Source of the DNA: Phycisphaerae bacterium
GTDB taxonomy: Bacteria > Planctomycetota > Phycisphaerae > Phycisphaerales > SM1A02
DNA length: 64,000 nucleotides
Assembly (NCBI GenBank): GCA_016873275.1
Contig: VGXO01000009.1
Span: 1 to 64,000, forward strand
Direction: 5' to 3'
A program made the translations under genes and the position numbers. Shown in pieces: positions 7,956 to 16,785 of this stretch; positions within the stretch are counted from its first letter, which is position 1; each line of letters begins with the position of its first letter. The notes under the pieces are model-generated. The model was given only the letters and a program-made list of their open reading frames with translations. It was not told the DNA's origin and ran no database searches.

Positions 7956-9768
7956 AGTCGGGCGTGACCGCCTCCGCGATCGCGACGCAGAGCCCGCGGC
8001 GGGTGCTGCGGGCGACGCGACCGCGGAGCTGATGGAGCTGGGCGAGCCCGAACCGCTCGGCGTGCTCGATGACCATGAGCGTCGCGTTCGGCACGTCGAC
8101 TCCCACCTCGATCACCACCGTCGCGACGAGGACGTCGATCTCCCGGCGGCGGAAGCGGTCCATCACGAGGTCGCGCTCCGCCGCGGGCATGCGACCGTGG
8201 AGCCCCTCGACGCGGAGCCCGCGGAAGGCGCCATCGCGCAGGGACGCGAGCCGGCTCGAGACCGCGGCGAGCCCCGCGTCGCCCTCCTCGATCGCCGGCA
8301 CCACCACGTACGCCTGCTCGCCCTGCTCGAGCCGGCGGCGCAGGTAGGCATCGACCTCGTCTCGCCGCGCGGGCGGCACCACCCGCGTCGCGGGAGGCAC
8401 GCGACCGGGCGGCCGGTCGGCGATGGTGGTCACGTCGAGGTCGCCGAGCAGGGTCAGCGAGAGCGTGCGGGGGATCGGCGTCGCGGTCATCACGAGGACG
8501 TGCGGCGAGGTGCCGTCGCGACCGCGGTGGCGGCGGAGCGCCGCCCGCTGCGAGACGCCGAAGCGGTGCTGCTCGTCGATGACGACGAGCCCGAGGTCGT
8601 GGAACGAGATCGACTCGCCGAGGAGGGCGTGCGTGCCGACGACGAGCGCGACCTCGCCGGAGGCGAGCCGCTCGAGCCGCGAGCGCCTCACCGCCGCGGG
8701 AAGACCGCCGACGATCGAGCACACCTCGACCTCGCTCGCGGCGAGGATCGCCCGCAGCACCCGCTCGTGCTGCTCGGCGAGGATCTCGGTGGGGGCGATC
8801 ATCAGCGCCTGCCGACCCGCCGCGGCGGCGAGGAGCATCGCGTGGAGCGCGACCGCGGTCTTCCCCGAGCCGACGTCCCCCTGGAGCAGGCGGTTCATCG
8901 GGAGGTCGCCCGCGAGGTCGGCGGAGATCTCGCGGATCGCGCCCTCCTGCCCGGGGGTGAGCGAGAAGGGAAGCCGCGCCCGGATCCGCGCGTCGATCTC
9001 CGGCGTCAGGGGAAGCCGCGGCGCCCGCGCGAGGCTCCGCAGCTGGTGCCTCCGCATCGCGACGGCAAGCTGCATCACGAGGAGCTCCTCGAAGGCGAGC
9101 CGCCGCCGTGCCCGCGCGGGCTGCGCGAGATCCTCCGGTCGATGCATCGCCCGCAGGCTCTCCGCGAGCCCGAGCAGCTCGCGGCGCCTGCGATACGCCT
9201 CGGGCAGGGTCTCCTCGACGAGGGCAAGCGCCGGCTCGAGCACCGCCTCCACCGCCCGCTCGATGCGGGCGGAGGGAAGGTCCTCCCGCGCCGGATAGAT
9301 CGGGCGGATGCGGCTCGATCGCGCCTCCCGCGGCGCCTCCGCGTCGAGCGGCGTGAAGCGGGGGTTCACCATCTGGAGAAGTTCGCCGTGGCGGCGACCC
9401 TTCCCCTCGGCGAGTCCCTCCTGACCGGGATGCAGCCGCCGGGAGAGCCAGGGCATGTTGAAGAAGGTCAGCAGGACCGAGCCGGTCTCGTCCTCGAGCG
9501 TCGCCTCGACCCGCGTCATCCGACCGCGCCGCGTCCGGACCGCCGCGATCGTCCCGCGCACCGCGAGGTTCGCCCCATCCTGCGCCTCGACGAGCGCCTG
9601 CGCGTCGGCGATGGTGCTCTCCGCCTCCTCGCGCTCGTGCCGCAGCGGATAGTGGTGGAGGAGGTCCTCGACCGAGGAGAGCCCAAGCCCCGCGAGGCGC
9701 GCCGCATCCGGGCGGATCGAGTCGATCGCGTCAAGCGGCGTGGCGAGGGCAAGCGAGGCGAGGGGCAT
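7666..9768 (-). CDS. recG: ATP-dependent DNA helicase RecG
   Basis: 700 residues, close to the usual ~690. RecG remodels stalled replication forks and Holliday junctions. An N-terminal wedge/OB domain (about 60-160) precedes the helicase core: GDVGSGKT with K303 as Walker A, motif II DEQHRFGV, motif III TATPIPRTL, and motif VI QLRGRVARS. The C-terminus ends in the RecG-specific block RIAELDLGIRGPGELFGARQ. I chose ATG 9768 because upstream frame is a 10-bp tandem repeat translated as Ser/Pro-rich sequence. It is divergent from xseA, another DNA-processing gene. Its last 290 bp are duplicated beyond the AbiE pair, so the gene is intact but its downstream context has been rearranged. Confidence 0.95.
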   Translation of the reverse strand: MPLASLALATPLDAIDSIRPDAARLAGLGLSSVEDLLHHYPLRHEREEAESTIADAQALVEAQDGANLAVRGTIAAVRTRRGRMTRVEATLEDETGSVLLTFFNMPWLSRRLHPGQEGLAEGKGRRHGELLQMVNPRFTPLDAEAPREARSSRIRPIYPAREDLPSARIERAVEAVLEPALALVEETLPEAYRRRRELLGLAESLRAMHRPEDLAQPARARRRLAFEELLVMQLAVAMRRHQLRSLARAPRLPLTPEIDARIRARLPFSLTPGQEGAIREISADLAGDLPMNRLLQGDVGSGKTAVALHAMLLAAAAGRQALMIAPTEILAEQHERVLRAILAASEVEVCSIVGGLPAAVRRSRLERLASGEVALVVGTHALLGESISFHDLGLVVIDEQHRFGVSQRAALRRHRGRDGTSPHVLVMTATPIPRTLSLTLLGDLDVTTIADRPPGRVPPATRVVPPARRDEVDAYLRRRLEQGEQAYVVVPAIEEGDAGLAAVSSRLASLRDGAFRGLRVEGLHGRMPAAERDLVMDRFRRREIDVLVATVVIEVGVDVPNATLMVIEHAERFGLAQLHQLRGRVARSTRRGLCVAIAEAVTPDSLARMEAFASTDDGFRIAELDLGIRGPGELFGARQSGLAPLRVADLVRDLDLLALARADAREWIERSPRLDAPGEEGLRRMVLGRYGAVLGLVEVG

Positions 9769-9800
9769 CGACGCGGAGGCAGCGAGAAACGTGGGGCGAG

Positions 9801-9880
9801 GTGAGGAGAGGTGAGGAGAGGTGAGGAGAGGTGAGGAGAGGTGAGGAGAGGTGAGGAGAGTTGAGGAGAGTTGAGGAGAG
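9801..9880. repeat. 10-bp tandem repeat between recG and xseA
   Basis: Six exact copies of gtgaggagag (9801-9860) followed by two copies with g-to-t at the first base (9861-9880), then degenerate gagaagtgag. The period is 10 bp, about one helical turn. The array starts 33 bp upstream of the recG ATG and lies in the 270-bp divergent spacer with xseA, so copy-number change could alter promoter spacing for either gene. No protein-coding role is likely because 10 bp is not a codon multiple. Confidence 0.95.
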
Positions 9881-10038
9881 GAGAAGTGAGAGGACGAAAC
9901 GCAGTCGGGGACGGGAGGAGAGCGCAGGAGCGAAGCAGGGAGCCGGGGGAGCGGAGACGAGCGCACTCGCGCCGAGGATCGTCGATCGAGTGCCCCGCGC
10001 TGCCGGAGGCAACTAGCCTCTGGCTCTACCATACGGTC

Positions 10039-11670
10039 GTGGCGCGACCGCCCTTCGATCCACGCCGAGCCGCCGGAGGCGAGCCTGACCTCTTCACGAG
10101 GCTCGACGACGCGCCGGCGGACGGGTCCTCGGGCTCGCCCCGATCGATCAGCCAGACCGGTCCGAGTGCCGCGGCGGGTTCGTCCCCGCAGGCGCCGGGG
10201 TCCTTGACTCCGCCTCCGCTGACTCCGTCGCCTCCGCCGCCATCACCCCCCGGGGAGCCGCCGAGGCGGCGTGGGGAGGGCGATGGCGAGTCGGACGCCG
10301 AGCCGGAGCCGATCTCGGTCTCCGAGCTCAGCGGGCTCGTGAGCTCGGCGCTCGCGCGGCTTCCCGCCCGGCTCCGCGTGGTCGGCGAGGTGAGCAACCT
10401 CCGGGCGAACAAGCACCTCTACTTCTCGCTCAAGGACGAGAGGGCGGTCGTCTCCTGCGCGATGTGGGCGTCGTCGATGAAGTCGCTCCGCGAGCTTCCG
10501 CGCGAGGGCGACCTCGTCGCGGTGACCGGATCGCTCGAGCACTACGCGCCGCAGGGAAAGACCCAGCTCATCGTGCGCCGGATCGAGGCGGTCGGGCTCG
10601 GACCGCTCGAGCAGCAGCTGCGGCGGCGGATGACCGAGCTCCGGGCGATCGGCTACTTCGACGACGCCCGCAAGAAGTCCCTGCCGCGGGTGCCGGGTCG
10701 GATCGCGATCATCACCGGCGCCGGAAGCGCCGCGCTTGCCGACTGCCTCCGCACCGCGCGGGACCGGATGCCCGCGGTCGAGCTTCTCGTGGTCGCGGTC
10801 CTCGTGCAGGGAAAGGGCGCCGCAGAGGAGGTCGCGCGGGCGATCGCGGCGCTCGACGCGGGCGCCCGGCGGCTCGGGATCGACGCGATCCTCGTCACCC
10901 GCGGCGGCGGCAGCCTCGAGGACCTCTGGGCGTTCAACGAGCGGATCGTCGCCGACGCGGTCTTCGCCTGCCGCACGCCGCTCGTCGCGGCGATCGGGCA
11001 CGAGAGCGACACCTCGATCATCGAGCTCGTCGCGGACCGCCGGGCATCCACGCCGACGCAGGCGATCACCATGCTCGTCCCGGAGCGCCAGGCGCTCCGC
11101 GAGGCGCTCCGCGACGCCGCCCGGCGGCTTCGGCGGGAGGTCGAGGGCGGGATCGAGGACGCGAGGCGCCGGCTCGACCTCGCGCGGCGGCACGAGTTCC
11201 TGAGGCGACCGGAGGAGCGGGTGGGCGATGCGCGGCGGCGGATCGTCGAGGCGCGGGGACGCCTCGCGCGGTCGCTCGCCTCGCTCGTGCGGGAGGCGCG
11301 GGTCCACCTCGAGCACCGCCGCGGTCGCCTCGCGAGCGCCACGCGGGCGAGGATCCCCGAGCGGGCGGAGCTCTCGCTTCGCCGGCGGCGCCTCGAGCGG
11401 GCGCTCGCCTCGGGGCTCGAGCGGGCGCGAGCGCGGGTCGCGGCGGGCGCCGGACGGCTTCGGAGCATCGGTCCCGCGGAGGTGCTTGCCCGCGGCTACG
11501 CGATCCTCACCGACGACGCGGGACGCCTCCTGCGGAGCGTCGAGGACGCGCGGGTCGGCGCGGGCGTCTCGGTCGCGGTCGGCGACGGCACCGTCCGGGC
11601 GCGGGTCGAGTCGGTCCGCCGCGGCGACCCGCTCGAGGCGCCCTCGGAGGGATCGCCCGCGGGCGGTTGA
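10039..11670 (+). CDS. xseA: Exodeoxyribonuclease VII large subunit
   Basis: 543 residues against ~450 in Escherichia coli. ExoVII degrades single-stranded DNA from both ends. The first ~90 residues are a Pro/Ser/Gly-rich, low-complexity extension (PPPLTPSPPPPSPPG). The OB-fold nucleic-acid binding domain starts near residue 92 (ISVSELSGLVSSAL) with GEVSNLRANKHLYFSLKD. The catalytic domain contains RIAIITGAGSAALAD, LVTRGGGSLEDLWAFN and AAIGHESDTSI. The C-terminal third is a long Arg/Ala/Glu coiled coil as in the family, ending ARGYAIL. GTG 10039 is the first plausible start after the repeat tract. The small subunit follows 14 bp downstream, forming an operon. Confidence 0.93.
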   Translation: MARPPFDPRRAAGGEPDLFTRLDDAPADGSSGSPRSISQTGPSAAAGSSPQAPGSLTPPPLTPSPPPPSPPGEPPRRRGEGDGESDAEPEPISVSELSGLVSSALARLPARLRVVGEVSNLRANKHLYFSLKDERAVVSCAMWASSMKSLRELPREGDLVAVTGSLEHYAPQGKTQLIVRRIEAVGLGPLEQQLRRRMTELRAIGYFDDARKKSLPRVPGRIAIITGAGSAALADCLRTARDRMPAVELLVVAVLVQGKGAAEEVARAIAALDAGARRLGIDAILVTRGGGSLEDLWAFNERIVADAVFACRTPLVAAIGHESDTSIIELVADRRASTPTQAITMLVPERQALREALRDAARRLRREVEGGIEDARRRLDLARRHEFLRRPEERVGDARRRIVEARGRLARSLASLVREARVHLEHRRGRLASATRARIPERAELSLRRRRLERALASGLERARARVAAGAGRLRSIGPAEVLARGYAILTDDAGRLLRSVEDARVGAGVSVAVGDGTVRARVESVRRGDPLEAPSEGSPAGG

Positions 11671-11684
11671 GGTACATTCGCGAC

Positions 11685-11987
11685 GTGTCGAAGGCGAGGA
11701 ACAACCCGGTCACCGCGGACCCGTCGAGCGGCGAAGGACTTCCGCCCGAGATCGCGGCGATGACCTACGAGCAGGCGGTCGAGGCGCTCGAGGAGATCAT
11801 CGACCGCATCGAGCAGGGCGAGATCGGTCTCGAGCAGTCGATCGCGGAGTACCGCCGCGGCGTGCTTCTCCTCCGCCGCTGCGAGGCGGTGATCGGCGCC
11901 GCCGAGCAGCAGGTGAAGGAGCTCTCGCTCGGCGAGGTCGAGCGGCTCGCGGCGGAGCCGGACGCTCGACGCGAGTCGCGGGACTGA
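11685..11987 (+). CDS. xseB: Exodeoxyribonuclease VII small subunit
   Basis: 100 residues, slightly longer than the usual 70-85 because of an unstructured N-terminus. The XseB core is clear: MTYEQAVEALEEIIDRIEQGEIGLEQSIAEYRRG, split here as MTYEQAVEALEEI and DRIEQGEIGLEQSI, then a helix LLLRRCEAVIGAAEQQVKEL. It assembles around the coiled coil of XseA. GTG 11685 lies 14 bp after the xseA stop. It ends four bases before the next gene's GTG, so translation is likely coupled. Confidence 0.93.
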   Translation: MSKARNNPVTADPSSGEGLPPEIAAMTYEQAVEALEEIIDRIEQGEIGLEQSIAEYRRGVLLLRRCEAVIGAAEQQVKELSLGEVERLAAEPDARRESRD

Positions 11988-11991
11988 ACGG

Positions 11992-13635
11992 GTGCTCTCG
12001 ATCCAGGCGACCACGCTGACGACCTCGCTCCCGGGAGCGCTCTCCGGACTCCTCGCGGCGGTGGACGACACGTGGTGGTCGCCCGCGCGGATCGAGCTTG
12101 CCTCGTGGCTCGTCTGGTCGCTCTTTCTCTTCGCGTTCGGGGCGTCGATCGGCAGCTTCGTGAACGTGATCGCGGTGCGCCTGCCGCGCGGGGGAAGCAT
12201 CGTGCTGCCGCCGAGCCGCTGTCCCGCGTGCGGGGGGCTCCTCACCTGGCGCGAGAACCTGCCGGTCCTCGGCTGGCTTCTCCTCCGCGGTCGCTGCGCC
12301 CGCTGCCGGACGCCGATCAGCCCGCAGTACGTCCTCGTCGAGCTGCTGCTTGGGCTGCTCTTCGTCGCGACCTTCCTCGTCCTCTATCTGCCGGCGCCGG
12401 GAAGCTGGTGGCTCGCCGACACCGCGGGCTGGTGGACCGAGCGGCAGTTCTCGGGGTCGTATCCGGGGTTCCTCGTCGTGATCGGGCTCATCTCGGCGCT
12501 CCTTCCGATCACCCTGATCGACGCGCGGACGTTCATGATCCCGCTCTCGCTGACGGTGGTGGTGGTGGTGCTCGCGGTGGTGCTCTGGCCGCTGCAGGCG
12601 AGCCTGACCCCCGGCATGCGGGTGTCGCTCGCGAGCCCGCCGACGCCGCTGCCGACCTTCGGCGCCCCGGGGACCGGCGCGACCTTCGGCGGCATGGCGG
12701 GGGTGCTGGTCCTCGCGGGGCTCCTGCGGGCGGGATGGCTTCGACCCTCGTTCGCCGACTACGAGGAGTTCGTGCCTCAGGGCGAGGTGCTCGCCGAGTA
12801 CCCCCACGCGCGGCGCGAGGCGGGGCGGGAGATCCTTCACCTCCTCCCGATCGTGGTGGGGCTCGGAGTCGGGTGGGCAGTCGGAGGATGGCTCGGCGGG
12901 CGCGGCGGGGCGATCGCCTCCCCGGCGGTTGAGGCACTTGGGGGGGTCCTCGGCGGCTACCTGATCGGCGGGGGCGTCGCGTGGGGGGTGCGGATCCTCG
13001 GGACGCTCGGCTTCGGTCGGGAGGCGATGGGACTCGGCGACGTCCACCTGATGGGGGCGATCGGCGCTGCGCTTGGGTGGCAGGACGCGGTCGCGACGTT
13101 CTTGATCGCGCCCTTCCTTGGACTTGCGTGGGCGGCGGCGGCGGCGGTCCTCGGCAGCGGGCTCCTCGGCGAGCGGGGGCGGGGGCTCGCCGGACTCGCG
13201 AAGGGAATCCCCTACGGACCGCACCTCGCGTTCGCGGCGGTCCTCGTCGTCCTCCTGCGACCGGCGGTGGTCGAGGTGCGCGAGCTGGTGCTGCCGAGCG
13301 ACCGCGAGGGCGCGCGGTCGGGCATGCGCGAGGGGGAGATCCGGATCCCCCGTCGCGGGTTGTCGCCGAGTGCCGGACGGCGACGGGTGGTCGCCGGATC
13401 GATGCCGGTCGGGAGTCGGATGAAGCCTTGGGCGGCGCGACCGACGGCGCGTCGGAGCCGCCCCGCGCTCTCGGGTCGCTTTACAGGTCCCGAGGCGGCG
13501 TGTTCAATCCCACCTTCAGGACCGCGATGGAGCGGCGGTCCTCACGCGACGCGACCGACCCGCGCGAGCCGCGGGTCCAACACGGAAAGGATGCCTGAAG
13601 CATGCGACGGACACGGGCGGCAGTGCTGGCGATGA
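11992..13635 (+). CDS. Prepilin peptidase (type IV leader peptidase, PilD-type)
   Basis: 547 residues, much longer than the ~290 of PilD. It is a polytopic aspartic protease that cleaves, and often N-methylates, type IV pilin-like precursors. The cytoplasmic zinc-binding loop is present as C77-P-A-C80 and C102-A-R-C105. The catalytic aspartates are D177 (PITLIDARTFMIP) and D350 in the G-x-G-D motif (MGLGDVHLMG). A ~150-residue insertion lies between the two. The last ~100 residues, after the final membrane segment near 425, are Arg/Pro-rich, and they run 34 bp into the following lipoprotein gene; the true C-terminus might be shorter if a frame error exists. GTG 11992 follows xseB after four bases. 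No pilin gene is in view. Confidence 0.88.
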   Translation: MLSIQATTLTTSLPGALSGLLAAVDDTWWSPARIELASWLVWSLFLFAFGASIGSFVNVIAVRLPRGGSIVLPPSRCPACGGLLTWRENLPVLGWLLLRGRCARCRTPISPQYVLVELLLGLLFVATFLVLYLPAPGSWWLADTAGWWTERQFSGSYPGFLVVIGLISALLPITLIDARTFMIPLSLTVVVVVLAVVLWPLQASLTPGMRVSLASPPTPLPTFGAPGTGATFGGMAGVLVLAGLLRAGWLRPSFADYEEFVPQGEVLAEYPHARREAGREILHLLPIVVGLGVGWAVGGWLGGRGGAIASPAVEALGGVLGGYLIGGGVAWGVRILGTLGFGREAMGLGDVHLMGAIGAALGWQDAVATFLIAPFLGLAWAAAAAVLGSGLLGERGRGLAGLAKGIPYGPHLAFAAVLVVLLRPAVVEVRELVLPSDREGARSGMREGEIRIPRRGLSPSAGRRRVVAGSMPVGSRMKPWAARPTARRSRPALSGRFTGPEAACSIPPSGPRWSGGPHATRPTRASRGSNTERMPEACDGHGRQCWR

Positions 13636-14231
13636 CGGTGGGGGCGTTCTTCTTCACGGGCTGCGATGCGGCGAAGAAGAAGGAAGCCCTCCTCATGGAC
13701 GAGAACGCGGGACTCCGCGATCAGGTGCAGACGCTGCGGACGCAGCTCGACGACTCGGAGGCACAGCGGCGCACGCTCGAGGCGGAGAACGCCTCGCTCA
13801 AGGAGACCTCCGCGCAGGCGTCGAACCGCGTGCCCGCCGGATTCGCGAGCGGACTCGAGGGCGTGACCATCGAGGGTCGCGCGGGCGAGATCGTCGCCAT
13901 CATCGAGGGCGACGTCCTCTTCGACTCCGGCTCGGTCTCGCTGCGTCCCGCGGCGAAGCAGACGCTTGATCGCCTCGCGGCGCAGATCCGCAAGGAGTTC
14001 CCCAACCAGGCGATCCGCCTCGTCGGCTTCACCGACACCGACCCGATCCGCAAGAGCAACTTCCCGAGCAACTTCCACCTCGGGTTCCAGCGGGCGTATG
14101 AGGTCGGGCAGTTCCTGCAGAGCAAGGGGCTCACCGCGAAGAACATGTCCTACACGAGCTTCGGTCCGGAGATGCCCCGCGACACCAAGGCGAAGTCGCG
14201 CCGCGTCGAGGTGGCGATCGTCACCGAGTAA
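13602..14231 (+). CDS. OmpA-family peptidoglycan-associated lipoprotein
   Basis: 209 residues. A lipoprotein signal peptide ends in FFFTGC with the lipidated Cys at position 21. Residues ~25-65 form a coiled coil (DENAGLRDQVQTLRTQLDD). The OmpA-like domain spans about 95-209: DVLFDSGSVSLRPAAKQTLD, IRLVGFTDTDPI, the NFHLGFQRAYEVGQFL helix and YTSFGPEMPRDTKAKSRRVEV. Such proteins tether the outer membrane to peptidoglycan. A Shine-Dalgarno sequence GGAAAGG sits 11 nt before ATG 13602. It overlaps the prepilin peptidase tail by 34 bp but is likely transcribed separately as well. A strong hairpin at 14338-14368 follows. Confidence 0.9.
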   Translation: MRRTRAAVLAMTVGAFFFTGCDAAKKKEALLMDENAGLRDQVQTLRTQLDDSEAQRRTLEAENASLKETSAQASNRVPAGFASGLEGVTIEGRAGEIVAIIEGDVLFDSGSVSLRPAAKQTLDRLAAQIRKEFPNQAIRLVGFTDTDPIRKSNFPSNFHLGFQRAYEVGQFLQSKGLTAKNMSYTSFGPEMPRDTKAKSRRVEVAIVTE

Positions 14232-14337
14232 GCGGCGGTTCGACTCGCGGCTGCGGTCGGCGTGATCGGCGGACGAAGACGCCGCCCGACCGAGCGACTC
14301 CCGCGAGGTCGTGACCGAGCGAGAGACCTGAACCTTC

Positions 14338-14368
14338 CACGCGGCTCCCGAGATCCGGGAGCCGCGTG
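14338..14368 (+). terminator. Hairpin terminator after the OmpA-type lipoprotein gene
   Basis: CACGCGGCTCCCG (14338-14350), loop AGATC, CGGGAGCCGCGTG (14356-14368): a perfect 13-bp stem. It lies 107 bp past the stop. The following bases (tgcttgtgg) have no clear T-run, as with other hairpins in this window. Confidence 0.65.
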
Positions 14369-14424
14369 TGCTTGTGGACGTGGTGGGGTGGTCTGATCGG
14401 CGATGGTTCGAGCGGGCGCTCGGG

Positions 14425-15683
14425 GACGCTCGTCGCGGGTCGGACCACCCTCACCCGGTTCGCGACCGTTGGTCGCGAACCGGCCTCTCCCGCTCGTCGC
14501 GGTGCTTCTCACGGGAGAGGCGCGGAGTGTTCGGGCACTCTCCCGCTCGTCGCGGCGCTCCTCACGGGAGAGGCGCGGAGTGTTCCGGCACTCTCCCGCT
14601 CGTCGCGGTGCTCCTCACGGGAGAGGCGCGGAGTGTTCCGGCACTCTCCCGCTCGTCGCGTGGCGACGTGCGGGAGCGGTGGCGTGCTCCGGCACTCTCC
14701 CGCGAGCGGAGCTCGCGGGGGAGTCGGACTTCGAGCGCAGCGAGAAGTCCGGTGGGGGTGGTCCGCAGCACGACGAAGCAGAAGGACCGCTGGATCGATG
14801 AGCGATGTTTCGAGTCTTGCGCTCCACGACGCTCGTCGCGGGTCGGACCACCCTCACCCGGTTCGCGACCGTTGGTCGCGAACCGGCCTCTCCCGCTCGT
14901 CGCGGTGCTCCTCACGGGAGAGGCGCGGAGTGTTCCGGCACTCTCCCGCGAGCGGAGCTCGCGGGGGAGTCGGACTTCGAGCGCAGCGAGAAGTCCGGTG
15001 GGGGTGGTCCGCAGCACGACGAAGCAGAAGGACCGCTGGATCGATGAGCGATGTTTCGAGTCTTGCGCTCCACGACGCTCGTCGCGGGTCGGACCACCCT
15101 CACCCGGTTCGCGACCGTTGGTCGCGAACCGGCCTCTCCCGCTCGTCGCGGTGCTCCTCACGGGAGAGGCGCGGAGTGCTCGGGCACTCTCCCGCGCGTC
15201 GCGTGGCGACGTGCGGGATCGGTGGCGTGCTCGGGCACTCTCCCGCGAGCGGAGCTCGCGGGGGAGTCGGACTTCGAGCGCAGCGAGGAGTCCGGTGGGG
15301 GTGGTCCGCAGCACGACGAAGCAGAAGGACCGCTGGATCGATAAGCGATGTTTCGAGTCTTGCGCTCCACGACGCTCGTCGCGGGTCGGACCACCCTCAC
15401 CCGGTTCGCGACCGTTGGTCGCGAACCGGCCTCTCCCGCTCGTCGCGGCGCTCCTCACGGGAGAGGCGAGGAGTGTTCGGGCACTCTCCCGCGCGTCGCG
15501 TGGCTCCTCACGGGAGAGGCGCGGGGTCTTCGGGCACTCTCCCGCTCGTCGCGTGGCGACGTGCGGGAGCGGTGGCGTGCTCGGGCACTCTCCCGCGAGC
15601 GGAGCTCGCGGGGGAGTCGGACTTCGAGCGCAGCGAGAAGTCCGGTGGGGGTGGTCCGCAGCACGACGAAGCAGAAGGACCGC
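14425..15683. repeat. Four-unit array of nested hairpin repeats
   Basis: Four units begin with gacgctcgtcgcgggtcgga at 14425, 14828, 15074 and 15371 (lengths 403, 246, 297 and ~313 bp). Each carries, in order, a perfect 13-bp hairpin (CCGGTTCGCGACC-gtt-GGTCGCGAACCGG), variable numbers of short sub-repeats of the type gctcctcacgggagaggcgc, a hairpin around CTCCCGCGAG/CTCGCGGGGGAG, a hairpin GGACTTC-gagcgcagcga-GAAGTCC, then a constant ~90-bp segment containing ccgcagcacgacgaagcaga. Unit length varies only through the sub-repeats. The array fills the convergent gap between the lipoprotein gene and mlaD and ends seven bases from the mlaD stop. All long open frames here are repeat translations. 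Confidence 0.92.
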
Positions 15684-15690
15684 TCGCCGC

Positions 15691-16755
15691 CTACTCGAAC
15701 GACACGCCCAGCCCCTCCTCGCGGATCTTCTGGAGGAGGAGCTCGAGCTCGCCGAGCGTCGCCTGGAGGCGTCGCGCCGAGTCGACGAGGCTCTCGTGCA
15801 GGTCGGGGCTTCGGAGCAGTCGGCCCACCGTGCCGTCGCCCTCCGCGGCGAGGCGGGAGAGCGCCCCGAGCCGCTCGAGGAGGTCGCTCGCGCGATCGGC
15901 GACCGGCAGCACCGCCGCGACGAGCTCGCCCGCGCGGGCGTCGAAGGAGTCGACCGCGCGCCCCGCCTCGTCGCCGAGGGTCGTCGCGAGCGCCGAGAAG
16001 TCGTCGACCGCCTCGACGGTCTGCTCGAGCAGCACGCCCGCCCGCCATACGGCGTTCCGCACGTCCTGCTTGAGCTGCGCGTCGCCGAGCCACTCGGAGG
16101 CGAGCCCGATCGCGGTGCGGGCCTCGGCGAGGGTCGAGTTCATGCGGACGACGGTGGTTCGCAGGCTGCCTTCGACCGCCGCGGGATCCGCCGAGTCCGG
16201 ATCGACCTCCTCGACGAGCGAGTTCAGGTTGTCGGCGAGCCGCGTGAACGCCCGCGCCGAGGCGCGGAGGTCCTCGAGCGGCGCCGCGAGGCGCTCGTCG
16301 ATCGCCGCCGCGATCGCGCCGCCGAGACCAGCCGCCTTCCCGAAGATCAACGGCGGCGACTCCTGCGGCAGGACCTCCGGCTTCTCCGAGATCGGCAGCG
16401 GGATGACGAGGGTCAGCCGCGCCGAGCCGCCGAGGAGACCCGCCTCGACGTCGGCGGAGACGTTGGTGGGGATCGAGACCGTGCGGTCCACGCGGGCGAC
16501 CACGATCACCGGATGCTCCGGACGATCCGCGGCTGGATCGAGCCGCACGTCCTGCACCTCGCCGACGGGGACGCCGTTGAGCGTCACGGGGCTTCCCTTG
16601 CGGAGTCCGCCGCCCGAGTCGAACGCGACCTCGACGGTGTAGCGGGAGGTCACGACGCCGGTCAGCTCCCCGTAGAGGAGGAGCAGCGTCGCGAAGCCGG
16701 CGAGACCGCCGATGCCGGCGATCCCGATGAGGAGGTCCTTCGAGGAGGTTCGCAT
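15691..16755 (-). CDS. mlaD: MCE/MlaD-family lipid-transport substrate-binding protein
   Basis: 354 residues. A single N-terminal transmembrane segment (about 9-30, GIAGIGGLAGFATLLLLYG) anchors the protein; the MCE domain covers about 38-115 (YTVEVAFDSGGGLRKGSPVTLNGVPVGEV). The rest, about 160-345, is helical with coiled-coil character. MlaD-type proteins form periplasmic hexameric rings that pass phospholipids between the membranes. It follows the ABC ATPase gene by 30 bp on the same strand. The permease (MlaE) expected in such operons is not adjacent and must be encoded elsewhere. The stop is seven bases from the repeat array. Assignment to the MCE family is firm; the lipid substrate is unknown. 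Confidence 0.9.
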   Translation of the reverse strand: MRTSSKDLLIGIAGIGGLAGFATLLLLYGELTGVVTSRYTVEVAFDSGGGLRKGSPVTLNGVPVGEVQDVRLDPAADRPEHPVIVVARVDRTVSIPTNVSADVEAGLLGGSARLTLVIPLPISEKPEVLPQESPPLIFGKAAGLGGAIAAAIDERLAAPLEDLRASARAFTRLADNLNSLVEEVDPDSADPAAVEGSLRTTVVRMNSTLAEARTAIGLASEWLGDAQLKQDVRNAVWRAGVLLEQTVEAVDDFSALATTLGDEAGRAVDSFDARAGELVAAVLPVADRASDLLERLGALSRLAAEGDGTVGRLLRSPDLHESLVDSARRLQATLGELELLLQKIREEGLGVSFE

Positions 16756-16785
16756 GCGTGATCCGGCGAGGAAGGTAGCGGAGGA

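Noticed and set aside
14366-16642. Long plus-strand open frames (over 750 residues)
   Set aside because: They run through the repeat array and then antisense to mlaD; the translations are repeat sequence and Arg/Ser-rich shadow.
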